Assembly (NCBI RefSeq): GCF_019665785.1
Contig: NZ_CP081149.1
Coordinates: forward strand, 1,550,001 to 1,614,000
DNA length: 64,000 nucleotides
Source of the DNA: Deefgea piscis
Lineage (GTDB): Bacteria > Pseudomonadota > Gammaproteobacteria > Burkholderiales > Chitinibacteraceae
Reading direction: 5' to 3'
The stretch's first letter is position 1, and every line of letters starts with the position of its first letter. Of the stretch, positions 1 to 7,981 are shown in pieces. A program made the position numbers and the translations under genes. Under the pieces are notes generated by a model. It worked only from the letters and a program-made list of their open reading frames with translations, was not told the origin of the DNA and searched no databases.

Positions 1-934
1 TTTCGTGGCTCATATTCGCTAAAAACATTGATTTGACGCTGGCTGCATCTTCGGCTTTTGCCTTTGCAATTTGCAGCTCGGCTTCGTTTCTTTTACGTTG
101 ACTGATATCTCTAGCAAATAATGTTGCAACCCAGTCTTCATTTTGTTGATAAATGGTAATGCCCACTTCGATAGATAGTTTGCTGCCACTTTTATTTTTT
201 GCTTCTAAATCCCAAAATAAATTACCCACTTTATTTTTTGATTCTTCGTTTAAGTGATGACTTAAAATTTCATAGAGGAATGATTTTTCGGGCAATGCAA
301 TTAAATCAATGATTTGTTTGCCAATGGCAAATTGCCGCACAAAACCAAATGTGAGTTCTGCTGCACGATTCCAGTCGGTAATGATGCCTTGGTTATTTAG
401 TAAAGCGACCGCCACGGGTGCGCCTTCTAGAACCGCTCGAGATCGCGCTTCGCTGTCGGTAAGCGCCATAGTCCGGCGTGCTATTTCTTGCTCTAAGCCA
501 TTTTGTTGTTCTGCTAGCTGTGTATTGCGGCTAGATAGTTCAACAAAAAGTTCTTCTCTGCTTGGTTGTGCGATGATTTCTTGTATTGATTGCAGTAATG
601 ATGGCGAAACGTTTTGTCCTGCAAACCCAAAAGAGTATGTCCATTGTGTGTTGTTGGTCGCCGCTTGTTTCTTAAAAAAGGTTTCAATTTCTTTGGGAGG
701 GGCGACTAAAGCATTGGCCGTTAAATAAATACTTTGTTGGTCATAATGCAATGTTAAAACGCTGTTTTTGCCATCGATTAAGGCGCGAATAAGTAAAGAA
801 AATCCAATCGCATAAAAGTCAATCAGATGCGAGGGGAGTTCGATACTTTGTAAAATACGCCTAAATTTAGTTCGAGCGGTGAATAAACTGGCTTCAGTAT
901 TGAGCTCGAGCTGTCCAAATGTTGCCGTTTTCAT
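1..934 (-). CDS. PAS-domain sensor histidine kinase, truncated by the left window edge
   Basis: The reading frame stays open from ATG 934 to the edge (311 codons). The first ~110 residues match no domain I recognise. Next come a Gln/Glu-rich coiled linker (~125-165) and a PAS-like domain (~165-285, with GAPVAVALLNNQGIITDWN). The last visible residues, [10 protein letters not shown], are the H-box of a HisKA domain with the phospho-accepting His at codon 310, so the ATPase domain and any receiver lie outside the window. Its start overlaps the stop of the RsbX-like gene by 4 bp (ATGA), so the two are probably translationally coupled. In Vibrio stressosome loci a two-component system follows rsbRSTX, and this kinase fits that role. 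Output to a response regulator beyond the edge is inferred. Confidence 0.85.
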   Translation of the reverse strand, partial: MKTATFGQLELNTEASLFTARTKFRRILQSIELPSHLIDFYAIGFSLLIRALIDGKNSVLTLHYDQQSIYLTANALVAPPKEIETFFKKQAATNNTQWTYSFGFAGQNVSPSLLQSIQEIIAQPSREELFVELSSRNTQLAEQQNGLEQEIARRTMALTDSEARSRAVLEGAPVAVALLNNQGIITDWNRAAELTFGFVRQFAIGKQIIDLIALPEKSFLYEILSHHLNEESKNKVGNLFWDLEAKNKSGSKLSIEVGITIYQQNEDWVATLFARDISQRKRNEAELQIAKAKAEDAASVKSMFLANMSHE

Positions 935-1530
935 GGTAGATACCTCACTGCTAGGCATGTCGCATCATCATGCTCTTTGCCGTACTCTCGTAAGATCTCA
1001 ACACAAAATCGATTCAGTGGTAGAGAGAACCAAGACATTAAGCGCAAATTATCCATGTGCTCACTAATGCCATCAGTCACTAAAAAAATCAGATCGCCAG
1101 CCATTAAGGGCGTTTCAACAATCCTTAGAGTCGGCATAATTTGCCCTAAAATACCCGATTGTGCCGCCACACCTTTCGGTTGATCTTTCATTCGGTACAG
1201 TATGGTATTGCCAATACCCACGGTACGAATTAAAGGTGGCTTTAAATGGGCAAGGGTCAATGCCGTCCCTCGGCTACCTTTGAGTTGAATATGTAATTCA
1301 TGCATCAAACCCAATATATCGCTGCTGGCGTGGCTTTTTAGCCAAGATTCACAAAAGCGCGCTAATTCGTGTGCTTCTTCGCCATGCCCAAGTACATCAA
1401 TTATGCCAATAAGCAGGCTGTCTTCTAGATCAATCACCACATAGCCGTCCCCTGTGACCGTTTCACCAAAGCAAGGTCTGCCAATATTGGCGTGTTGATA
1501 TGGGCGTGTGGTTGGCTGAGTCATTTCCAT
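931..1530 (-). CDS. RsbX-like SpoIIE/PP2C-family serine phosphatase
   Basis: A single-domain PP2C-type phosphatase of about 199 residues. Metal-binding motifs are visible in order: GDGYVVI near the N-terminus, DVLGHGEEA, LVTDGISE and the C-terminal HDDATCLAV. RsbX enzymes dephosphorylate RsbR and RsbS and reset the stressosome, and position as the fourth gene after rsbR-rsbS-rsbT supports that role. I prefer the ATG at 1530 because an AAGG lies 7-10 bases upstream. An in-frame ATG at 1563 would add 11 residues but has no clear ribosome-binding site. The stop overlaps the start of the histidine kinase. A gap of ~130 bp separates it from rsbT. Function is inferred from family and context. Confidence 0.85.
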   Translation of the reverse strand: MEMTQPTTRPYQHANIGRPCFGETVTGDGYVVIDLEDSLLIGIIDVLGHGEEAHELARFCESWLKSHASSDILGLMHELHIQLKGSRGTALTLAHLKPPLIRTVGIGNTILYRMKDQPKGVAAQSGILGQIMPTLRIVETPLMAGDLIFLVTDGISEHMDNLRLMSWFSLPLNRFCVEILREYGKEHDDATCLAVRYLP

Positions 1531-1660
1531 TGCGATACCTTGCTGCAAATGCAGCGCAAACATTTGTTTAATTGAGCAGTAAACGCGTTTTTATTTGATG
1601 TTGATTGTCGTGTTTGATATTTAGCGATTGCTGCTTATTTCATCTGTTTTTGATACTGAT

Positions 1661-2074
1661 TTAATAATCATTAAGCCATTTTTTCACGCGTATTCGGGTG
1701 CCATGATTTATTTTTGATTGGATGTCAAATTCATCGACCATACGTTTAACGCCAGGTAACCCCAAGCCTAAAGTACCTTTGCTGCTGAAATGGTCTTGCA
1801 TCGCTTGCTCAATATTGGCAATGCCCGGGCCATGATCTTCGGCAATGATTTCAATGCTGCAATTATTTTGGTAATGAATATAAACTTCACCATATTGCGC
1901 ATATTTAATAATGTTCATGGCTAATTCAGAAATGCAGGTGGCAATTTGGGTGGCCAATCCGGCATCGTTAAAACGTGATATGATTTCGGAATAAGTAAGC
2001 ATGACTGCACCCCTGACATCATCTTCGTTATTAATGTCAAAGCGCTCGCAAGGAAACTCCTTTTTAGCGTCCAT
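1661..2074 (-). CDS. rsbT: RsbT-like serine/threonine protein kinase (GHKL ATPase) of the stressosome
   Basis: A 137-residue GHKL-type kinase. The ATP-binding N-box (ELAMNIIKYA, residues 50-59), the G1 box (DHGPGI, 80-85) and the glycine-rich lid (GLGLPG, ~103-108) are all present. RsbT phosphorylates the STAS domains of RsbR and RsbS, then leaves the stressosome to activate a downstream partner. The gene overlaps the end of rsbS by 11 bp, as expected for a tightly coupled partner-switch operon. The usual Gram-positive partner RsbU is not in the window; in proteobacterial systems the output is often a two-component pair, consistent with the kinase at the left edge. Confidence 0.9.
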   Translation of the reverse strand: MDAKKEFPCERFDINNEDDVRGAVMLTYSEIISRFNDAGLATQIATCISELAMNIIKYAQYGEVYIHYQNNCSIEIIAEDHGPGIANIEQAMQDHFSSKGTLGLGLPGVKRMVDEFDIQSKINHGTRIRVKKWLNDY

Positions 2075-2432
2075 CTAATAACTCCAGCGCTTGTGCCACG
2101 CTGTTGGCACCATCAATTGCATTGAGCGCGACATTGAGCGCGCATAAGCCAGCAATAATGCCGGGACGTAAGCCAACAACAACCGTTTTAGCGCCAATCA
2201 GTTTGAGCATATGCGTGGTGTTGACAATCTGAATAAAGCTTTCACCATCTAAAATAGTGATGCCCGAAACATCGAGCAATACGCCTTTGGCACTGTGCTT
2301 GATGGTCAAATTCAATAAGTCTTCACGCAGCCATTGCAGCAAGATCGTATCGGGATCAAGTTGAATTGAAGCATACACGGCACCGGACACCATCGAGACG
2401 GGGATGCGCCGTTCCTCATTGGCAAAGTCCAT
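2064..2432 (-). CDS. rsbS: RsbS-like STAS-domain stressosome scaffold protein
   Basis: A stand-alone STAS domain of 122 residues. Its core (GVLLDVSGITILDGESF, then GAKTVVVGLRPGIIAGL) is the RsbS/anti-sigma-antagonist fold. RsbS co-assembles with RsbR into the large stressosome core and binds RsbT until phosphorylated. The usual Asp-Ser pair at the phosphorylation loop is Asp-Gly here, with a Ser two residues later, so the phosphorylated residue may be shifted. Its ATG overlaps the stop of rsbR (TAATG), and its end overlaps rsbT by 11 bp. Confidence 0.9.
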   Translation of the reverse strand: MDFANEERRIPVSMVSGAVYASIQLDPDTILLQWLREDLLNLTIKHSAKGVLLDVSGITILDGESFIQIVNTTHMLKLIGAKTVVVGLRPGIIAGLCALNVALNAIDGANSVAQALELLDGR

Positions 2433-3319
2433 TATGTGACCGTACGACCAATGATTTTAAATGCTTGCTCTAGCGCATCACGTAGCGTGGCGGTTGAGTT
2501 CACCTCATCGACATTGATGCCAAGGTTCACAATAGTTTGCGCGATCGCGGGTGAAATCCCAGAGATTAGGCTGGTGCAGCCCATCAGCCCCGTTGATTTA
2601 GTGATTTTAAATAAGTGGTTGGCCACCGCCGAATCAACCACCGCCACGCCAGAAATATCCATGATGAATACTTTGGCGCGGGTTTCACCAATGCGCGACA
2701 AAATCGTCATCATGATGTCTTGCGCGCGTTTCGAATCGATGATGCCGACTACGGGTAGCATTAAAATGTCTTGCCAAATTTGTGTGACGGGCGTCGACAT
2801 TTCCATTAAAGCTTTGCTTTGTTTGCTGATGCGCTCATTGATCAGCCGAGAATAGGTTTCAACGACAATCGTGATGTCAAAGTGCATCAGCTTGGTGAGC
2901 GCACTAATGGCCGAGCTATATTCTTCGCTATACAGGCCGCCATCGTAGAGTTTTTTGGTGAAAATAATAAATGACACATTCATTGCCGCAAAATAGCTGG
3001 GCAAAGACAGGCCGACTCGGGCGTGGACTTCACCAATTTTTCGGCGCTCTTGTACGTAAGTGTCATCAACACGGGCATTAAAAAAACTACGCCAATAGTT
3101 AATCTGCTCACTACGCGCACGGCCCATGACTTCGGGGTTGCTAAATAACAGCTGATATTCGGGCAACTCAGCAATCCACTCATAAAAAAGTACCGCGTAC
3201 TCTTCGAGTTTGGGCGTGATGATCGCTCCATACTTGCGAACCATGACCAAATCGCTTTCGTCAAGATCATGCATTTTCATTAAGCCTGACGTTTTCATTT
3301 CTCTAAGATCAGTTTGCAT
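2432..3319 (-). CDS. rsbR: RsbR-type globin-coupled stressosome sensor (protoglobin + STAS)
   Basis: About 295 residues from ATG 3319, chosen because AAAGGA lies 8 bases upstream; an in-frame ATG at 3430 has no such site. Residues ~15-175 form a protoglobin-like sensor domain. KIGEVHARVGL (95-104) matches the F-helix motif of haem-binding globin-coupled sensors such as DosC, with the proximal His at about residue 99, so haem and oxygen sensing are plausible. The C-terminal ~120 residues form a STAS domain (VFIMDISGVAVVDS, GCTSLISGISPAIAQT), with Ser at the position of the conserved phospho-Thr. It is the first gene of the rsbRST-phosphatase-kinase operon. Globin-type haem RsbR is known from Vibrio; haem loading here is inferred. 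Confidence 0.9.
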   Translation of the reverse strand: MQTDLREMKTSGLMKMHDLDESDLVMVRKYGAIITPKLEEYAVLFYEWIAELPEYQLLFSNPEVMGRARSEQINYWRSFFNARVDDTYVQERRKIGEVHARVGLSLPSYFAAMNVSFIIFTKKLYDGGLYSEEYSSAISALTKLMHFDITIVVETYSRLINERISKQSKALMEMSTPVTQIWQDILMLPVVGIIDSKRAQDIMMTILSRIGETRAKVFIMDISGVAVVDSAVANHLFKITKSTGLMGCTSLISGISPAIAQTIVNLGINVDEVNSTATLRDALEQAFKIIGRTVT

Positions 3320-3364
3320 GAGGTATGTCCTTTTCTTGACTGACAATACGGTTTCGCCTGATTT

Positions 3365-3393
3365 GGTATAGCAGACACACCAAGTGCAAGCAA
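3365..3393 (-). promoter_or_regulatory. Candidate sigma70-type promoter of the stressosome operon
   Basis: Reading the minus strand, TTGCTT (3393-3388) and TATACC (3370-3365) are separated by 17 bases, about 45 bases upstream of the chosen rsbR start. This is the best -35/-10 pair in the 247-bp gap between rsbR and the photolyase gene. The rest of that gap (3394-3566) shows nothing further. Confidence 0.3.
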
Positions 3394-3566
3394 TCCGTTC
3401 CCTTGACAAATAGATGACGTTTGTCGGCAAAGAAAGCGAGCATAACCGCGAATAGGGCTGATGAACTGAGGGGCGAGTTAGAGCAAATGGCGCAGCAATT
3501 GAGTACGCCGCTGCAGTTCAATGAATGACTGCTAGCGGCGTGTCTTGGTGGGGTTAACTGGCGATG

Positions 3567-4985
3567 TTAGTGGTTTTTATAGAGGGCGAGCGCCGCAGCG
3601 CGTTGCTCGGCATGGTCAACAATCGGTGGGAAATAATCGGTTTGTTCTAAGAAACTCACAAACAATGCGCCGCGCCGTTCATTGGCCGAAAAAGCCCAAG
3701 GTGAGTGAATCGCCACATCGGGCAGATCGGCCAATTCGGGCACATAGCGACGAATAAATTGACCGTTCGCATCGAATTTTTCCGATTGCAGCACTGGGTT
3801 AAAGATGCGGTTATATGGCTGAGCATCGCAGCCCGTTGACGCGGCCCATTGCCAGCCGCCGTTATTACTCGCTAAATCGTAATCGAGTAAGTGCTCGGCA
3901 AAAAATTGCTCGCCCCAGCGCCAATCAACCAGTAAATCTTTGACCAAAAAGCTGGCGGTAATCATGCGCAATCGATTGTGCATATACCCGGTTTGCGTCA
4001 ATTGACGCATTGCGGCGTCGACAATCGGATAACCGGTTTCACCCGCGCACCATGCGGCAAATAATTCTGGATGATTCGGGAACGGCAATTGGTCGAGCTC
4101 GGGCTTAAACGTATGCTCAACTACATCCGGACGATGCCATAAAATTTGCGAATAAAATTCACGCCAGATGAGTTCAGATAACCAAGTTTCTGCGCCGATG
4201 CCGCCGTATTCATGCGCAAAACGCACGAGTTCACGAATCGATACCGTACCAAAGCGAATGTGCGCCGATAGATAAGAAACGCCTTTAATTGCCGGAAAAT
4301 CCCGCGCGTCTTTGTAATCATTAATTCGGCGTTTGAAGTCTTCGAATAATTTTTCCCCGCCACTCATTCCTAGTGGCACTTTCAGCTGGGTGAGATTGGT
4401 TTTGGCAAAGCCCAGCTCTTTGAGGCTCGGGAAGTATTGTGGTTTGAGTGGTTTTAGTTGCTTGATGACGCGCTGAACAGGGTAGGGGGCAACATCTTGC
4501 TCGCGCAGTGTGGCCAGCCAAGTGCGTTTATACGGGGAGAACACACTATACATGCCACCGCTTTGCGACAAGATTTGATCTTGTTCAAAAATAACTTGAT
4601 CTTTATAGGTATTAAAAGCTACGCCTTTTTCTTTAAGGCTTGCAGCAACATACCTGTCGCGCTCAATCGCTTTTGGTTCGTAATCGCGATTGCAATACAC
4701 GGCGGTGATGCCAAATTGTTCGACTAGCGCCGGGATTTCAGTGAGTGGATCACCGTGGCGCACCACCAAATCGGTATTGTATTGGCGCAAGTCGGTTTTA
4801 ATTTCTTTGAGCGCTTCCCAAATAAACTCCACCCGGCGGTCTGGTTTAGGAAGATCTTTTAAGATTGTCGTATCAAAAACAAAAGCCAAAATCACTTGAT
4901 CGGCATTTTTTAGCGCTTCATACATCGCGTGATGGTCAAATAAGCGCAAATCGCGGCGCAGCCAGACGAGGGCGGTGGTGGTCAT
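3567..4985 (-). CDS. phrB: Deoxyribodipyrimidine photo-lyase (class I CPD photolyase)
   Basis: Flavoenzyme that uses light to split cyclobutane pyrimidine dimers in DNA. The N-terminal antenna-binding Rossmann domain begins TTALVWLRRDLRLFDH. The C-terminal FAD-binding helical domain has RMITASFLVKDLLVDWRWG and NNGGWQWAASTGCDAQPYN, diagnostic of class I photolyases. Length is 472 residues, normal for the family. I start at ATG 4985, which has AAAGGA six bases upstream, rather than at the in-frame ATG at 5021. It is transcribed away from the GntR gene; the shared upstream region carries one of the 47-bp elements (5003-5049), directly next to the ribosome-binding site. Confidence 0.95.
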   Translation of the reverse strand: MTTTALVWLRRDLRLFDHHAMYEALKNADQVILAFVFDTTILKDLPKPDRRVEFIWEALKEIKTDLRQYNTDLVVRHGDPLTEIPALVEQFGITAVYCNRDYEPKAIERDRYVAASLKEKGVAFNTYKDQVIFEQDQILSQSGGMYSVFSPYKRTWLATLREQDVAPYPVQRVIKQLKPLKPQYFPSLKELGFAKTNLTQLKVPLGMSGGEKLFEDFKRRINDYKDARDFPAIKGVSYLSAHIRFGTVSIRELVRFAHEYGGIGAETWLSELIWREFYSQILWHRPDVVEHTFKPELDQLPFPNHPELFAAWCAGETGYPIVDAAMRQLTQTGYMHNRLRMITASFLVKDLLVDWRWGEQFFAEHLLDYDLASNNGGWQWAASTGCDAQPYNRIFNPVLQSEKFDANGQFIRRYVPELADLPDVAIHSPWAFSANERRGALFVSFLEQTDYFPPIVDHAEQRAAALALYKNH

Positions 4986-5002
4986 ATTTATTCCTTTTGG
5001 TG

Positions 5003-5049
5003 GGTATCTGAATCTAGACATTAATAAAAAACCGCTAGATTCATATACC
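5003..5049. repeat. 47-bp GGTAT...ATACC element, copy 1
   Basis: Exactly 47 bp, GGTAT at one end and ATACC at the other. Inside are TGAATCTAG and its perfect reverse complement CTAGATTCA, so this copy can form a long hairpin. It lies between the divergent photolyase and GntR genes. Internal half-site TAGAC is at positions 13-17. Confidence 0.85.
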
Positions 5050-5149
5050 TATTGAATGCAGTGCGCGAAGTGCGAATGACGGGGACTGCATTCTGTTGCA
5101 TTTTTGAATAAGCGCATCTTAACACTCTGCGCCTCGCTTGACTGTCTTT

Positions 5150-5171
5150 GTGTATTAGTTCAACAATACAC
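5150..5171. promoter_or_regulatory. Probable GntR (YtrA-type) operator
   Basis: Perfect 7-bp inverted repeat GTGTATT-N8-AATACAC, 26 bases upstream of the GntR start codon. YtrA-subfamily regulators bind palindromes in their own promoters, so autoregulation of this three-gene operon is likely. Binding is inferred. Confidence 0.5.
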
Positions 5172-5196
5172 TTATACACCAGCCAGCGGATTGCGC

Positions 5197-5574
5197 ATGT
5201 TCATCTTAAACCCCGCTTTACCCACGCCGATTTATCGGCAAATCCAAGATCAAGTGCGCCGCTTGATTGCGGGTGGGCAATTGCTGCCGGGCACCGCGCT
5301 GCCGTCGGTGCGCGAATTGGCCGAAATTCACGCCGTTAATCCAATGACGATTTCCAAAGCCTACAGCCTGCTTGAAGCCGAAGGTCTATTGACTCGGCAA
5401 CGCGGTAAAGCAATGACCGTCGCCGAGCACCCGCCGCCGCATATTTTACTCAGTACGCAATTGCAAACGATTTTACGCGACACCATCACCGCTGCGCGCC
5501 AACTGGGTTTGAGCGACGCCGAGCTGATTGCCGCCCTTCACGCTGAATTGAATCAGGATCAAGACCATGAATGA
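5197..5574 (+). CDS. GntR-family transcriptional regulator, YtrA subfamily
   Basis: About 125 residues from ATG 5197. The N-terminal winged helix is typical (PIYRQIQDQVRRLIAGG, LPSVRELAEIHAVNPMTISKAYSLLEAEGLL). It is followed only by a short dimerisation tail with no effector-binding domain, which defines the YtrA subfamily. YtrA regulators repress ABC-exporter operons, often ones responding to antibiotics or envelope stress, and the next two genes are such an exporter. The ATP-binding gene begins 8 bp before this stop. A TTG at 5104 would extend the frame but would translate through the palindromic operator, so I reject it. Confidence 0.9.
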   Translation: MFILNPALPTPIYRQIQDQVRRLIAGGQLLPGTALPSVRELAEIHAVNPMTISKAYSLLEAEGLLTRQRGKAMTVAEHPPPHILLSTQLQTILRDTITAARQLGLSDAELIAALHAELNQDQDHE

Positions 5575-6463
5575 TCGCAACCCTGTTGTATTGGAAACCT
5601 TAGTCACGGCTAAAGATGTCGCCCTCGGAGTCGTCAATTGTGCGGGGCAAACGCTAAGCATTATGCCGGGGCAAGTGGTCGGTTTGCTGGGTAAAAACGG
5701 CGCAGGTAAAACGACTTTGCTTGATGGTTTGCTGGGCTATACGTTTTTGAACGCAGGGGAGGTGACCGTGTTTGGTCACAATCCAACTGAATTACCCGCA
5801 GCAGTGTGCAGCCAGATCGGTTTTGTCGCGCAGCAAGATGATTTGCTGCCGTGGCTCACCGGCAGCGAAATGCTGGCGGCGACGCGACTGTTTTATCCAC
5901 ATTGGAATCATCAGTTAGTCGATCGTCTGCTTGATCGCTGGTCGGTGCCGGTTTGGCAAAATATCAGTGAGATGTCGGTTGGCGAGCGGCAAAAGCTGGC
6001 TTTGGTCGCCGCGATGGCGCACGAACCCAAACTGCTGGTGCTGGATGAGCCTGCCGCCAGCCTTGACCCACTGGCGCGCCGCGCTTTAATTGGTGAATTG
6101 ATTGATATTGTCGCCGATGGCGAGCGATCTATTTTGTTATCTAGCCATATTTTTAGCGACATCGAACGCGTTGCTAGCGATGTGTGGTTGCTAGAAAAAG
6201 GCCGCATCACGTATCAAGGTGGCTTGGATGAGCTGAAAGAATCGGTGGTGCGTTTGCACTTAACGAAACCGTTGCAAGTGAATGGCAGCTTGGCGCTGAC
6301 CACCAAGCAGGTGATTCGCACCGAGGTGAATACCGGGCGCGAAACGTGGATTATTCGCGGCTGGAATGAAGCGCTGGCTGCTGAGTGCACAGTCCAAATT
6401 AGCTCGCCCTATCAAGTTGAAGCGCTGGGGCTTGAGGATGCTTTTGTGGAGATTTCGCAATGA
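5567..6463 (+). CDS. ABC transporter ATP-binding protein
   Basis: A 298-residue nucleotide-binding subunit. Walker A is GKNGAGKTT (~43-51), the signature region is MSVGERQKLALVAAM, Walker B is LLVLDEPAASLDP and the switch His is in LLSSHIFSDIER. The C-terminal ~90 residues form an extra domain, as in many exporters of the CcmA/YtrB type. It overlaps the regulator upstream by 8 bp and the membrane gene downstream by 4 bp (ATGA), so the three form one operon. The substrate cannot be told; YtrA-controlled systems are often linked to cell-envelope antibiotics. Confidence 0.9.
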   Translation: MNDRNPVVLETLVTAKDVALGVVNCAGQTLSIMPGQVVGLLGKNGAGKTTLLDGLLGYTFLNAGEVTVFGHNPTELPAAVCSQIGFVAQQDDLLPWLTGSEMLAATRLFYPHWNHQLVDRLLDRWSVPVWQNISEMSVGERQKLALVAAMAHEPKLLVLDEPAASLDPLARRALIGELIDIVADGERSILLSSHIFSDIERVASDVWLLEKGRITYQGGLDELKESVVRLHLTKPLQVNGSLALTTKQVIRTEVNTGRETWIIRGWNEALAAECTVQISSPYQVEALGLEDAFVEISQ

Positions 6464-7821
6464 GCTTGGGTTATGACATCTTTGCCACGTGGCGCGATCC
6501 AGTAGTGAAAGCGCAGCGGGATTGGTTATTCCTGCAATTTTGGGGGCGGACATCGAATCAGCGTATGTGGTGGTTTTTGGGCTATCTGCTGTTGTTGTGC
6601 TTTATGTGGCTTTGGCCAAAAAATCACTTCCTAGTCACTTATATGGTCTTGGGCTTTCTAGCTTATTTTCATGCTACCAATGTAGTTGAGGTCATCGCTG
6701 CACTAAAAAAATGGCGTTTACGCCTTGCTCCGCTTCAGATTGTCATCGCACAAGCTTTATTACTTTATTGGCTCGCGTGGGGTTTGTTGGGATTGGTGGT
6801 TGGTTATCGCTCGGCAAATTTGACCTTGTTGGTTTTGCTGAGTCTTGTGCAGTTGAATGTTTTATTGATGAACTATTCAGTACCACAAGCACTGGATAAA
6901 AAAGCACTTAACCTGCTGAATGCACCAGTGCTGCAGGGGCAGGGAATTTGGGCTGTATTGATCCCGACATTTGCGCTGATATTGTTTCCCCAGCACGAAG
7001 TCTTAATTAGCAATATTCTACTTGCAGCCACATTTGGCTTGTTGTTGGCGGTAGCTTGGCAGTTGAGGAAATTCGGGTGCGCAAGTCAGCTTGCAAATAT
7101 CAAACATGCAGAACGTCATACCAATGAAGTACCTCAGCAGAGCAAGCATCCGCTGCTGTTGCGGTTGGAAATGAATATGGGCGGCGCTTTGGATCAAAAA
7201 GGCCTGCGAAAAATTTTGGTTTCACTGCTTCTTGTCCCCTACGCATTCATCTTGATGTATCAACACCTACTGCCTGCATCATTCGCGACAGGCCAATGGG
7301 GCGCTGGGGCGTTTTTTGCAATACTCACTCCTGGATTTCTAGGGTTGTTTAATGGTCGACAGCAGTGGTCTGCTTCGTGGCTGGTGCGCAGTCATAGTCG
7401 GGCGCAGTTATGGCGGCAAGATGAGCTATTATTTTTAGGCGCATTATTGCTAACTGCTGTGCTCAATGGTGCCTTGTTACTGCTGCTGCAAATGGATAAC
7501 GCAAAAAATATTTTGAATGCCGCGCTGTTGTTTGTGTTTGGTTTGGCCAGCTTACGGTATCTTATTTTTAGTGTGCCGTGGATGTCGATGTGGAATGTGA
7601 GTGCGGATGGTCGGACAAGCCAAGAAGCCTCCTTCAAGAGTTTTTTCTGCTTGGGCCTTTTATGGTACTGGCTCACCGTGATCTGGGGTTCTGGCGTGCA
7701 AAGTAACATCTCTGCGATGATTATAGCGTTTGGGCTGGTCGCACCAATTCTGGCTTATGTCTCCTTGCGCAAAGCGCTGAAAATCGATCTGGGAGCAATT
7801 CGACGAGTTAAACGAAGTTGA
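6460..7821 (+). CDS. Putative ABC-transporter membrane subunit
   Basis: A 453-residue polytopic membrane protein with roughly ten to twelve hydrophobic segments, for example WWFLGYLLLLCFMWLW, LTLLVLLSLVQLNVLL and a last one near VAPILAYVSL. I recognise no family-specific motif. Its role as permease is inferred from its hydrophobic nature and its 4-bp overlap with the ATP-binding gene. A soluble stretch around residues 205-240 separates two membrane halves. It is the last gene of the operon and is followed by a terminator at 7856-7890. Confidence 0.8.
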   Translation: MSLGYDIFATWRDPVVKAQRDWLFLQFWGRTSNQRMWWFLGYLLLLCFMWLWPKNHFLVTYMVLGFLAYFHATNVVEVIAALKKWRLRLAPLQIVIAQALLLYWLAWGLLGLVVGYRSANLTLLVLLSLVQLNVLLMNYSVPQALDKKALNLLNAPVLQGQGIWAVLIPTFALILFPQHEVLISNILLAATFGLLLAVAWQLRKFGCASQLANIKHAERHTNEVPQQSKHPLLLRLEMNMGGALDQKGLRKILVSLLLVPYAFILMYQHLLPASFATGQWGAGAFFAILTPGFLGLFNGRQQWSASWLVRSHSRAQLWRQDELLFLGALLLTAVLNGALLLLLQMDNAKNILNAALLFVFGLASLRYLIFSVPWMSMWNVSADGRTSQEASFKSFFCLGLLWYWLTVIWGSGVQSNISAMIIAFGLVAPILAYVSLRKALKIDLGAIRRVKRS

Positions 7822-7829
7822 ATGGTATG

Positions 7830-7876
7830 GGTATTGCTGTGTAGTCATTTATAATAAAGGCCTAGGGTTAAATACC
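7830..7876. repeat. 47-bp GGTAT...ATACC element, copy 2
   Basis: Exactly 47 bp, starting 9 bases after the permease stop and overlapping the left arm of its terminator. Internal half-sites TAGTC (13-17) and GCCTA (31-35) are both present. Confidence 0.85.
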
Positions 7877-7890
7877 TTAAGGCCTTTTTC
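7856..7890 (+). terminator. Rho-independent terminator after the ABC exporter operon
   Basis: Perfect inverted repeat AAAGGCCT (7856-7863) / AGGCCTTT (7880-7887), with a short inner pairing AGG/CCT, followed by a T-rich run. Confidence 0.75.
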
Positions 7891-7981
7891 TTTTTGAGTT
7901 GAGCAACTGCAGAGTCATCGCTTAGTCGCAGCGACTTTGCAAAAGCTATGCGATAATTGGGTTATGGAAAACGCCAACACA

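Noticed and set aside
309..728. 139-residue open frame on the plus strand
   Set aside because: It lies antisense to the PAS histidine kinase, whose frame is open across the whole region and carries recognisable motifs.
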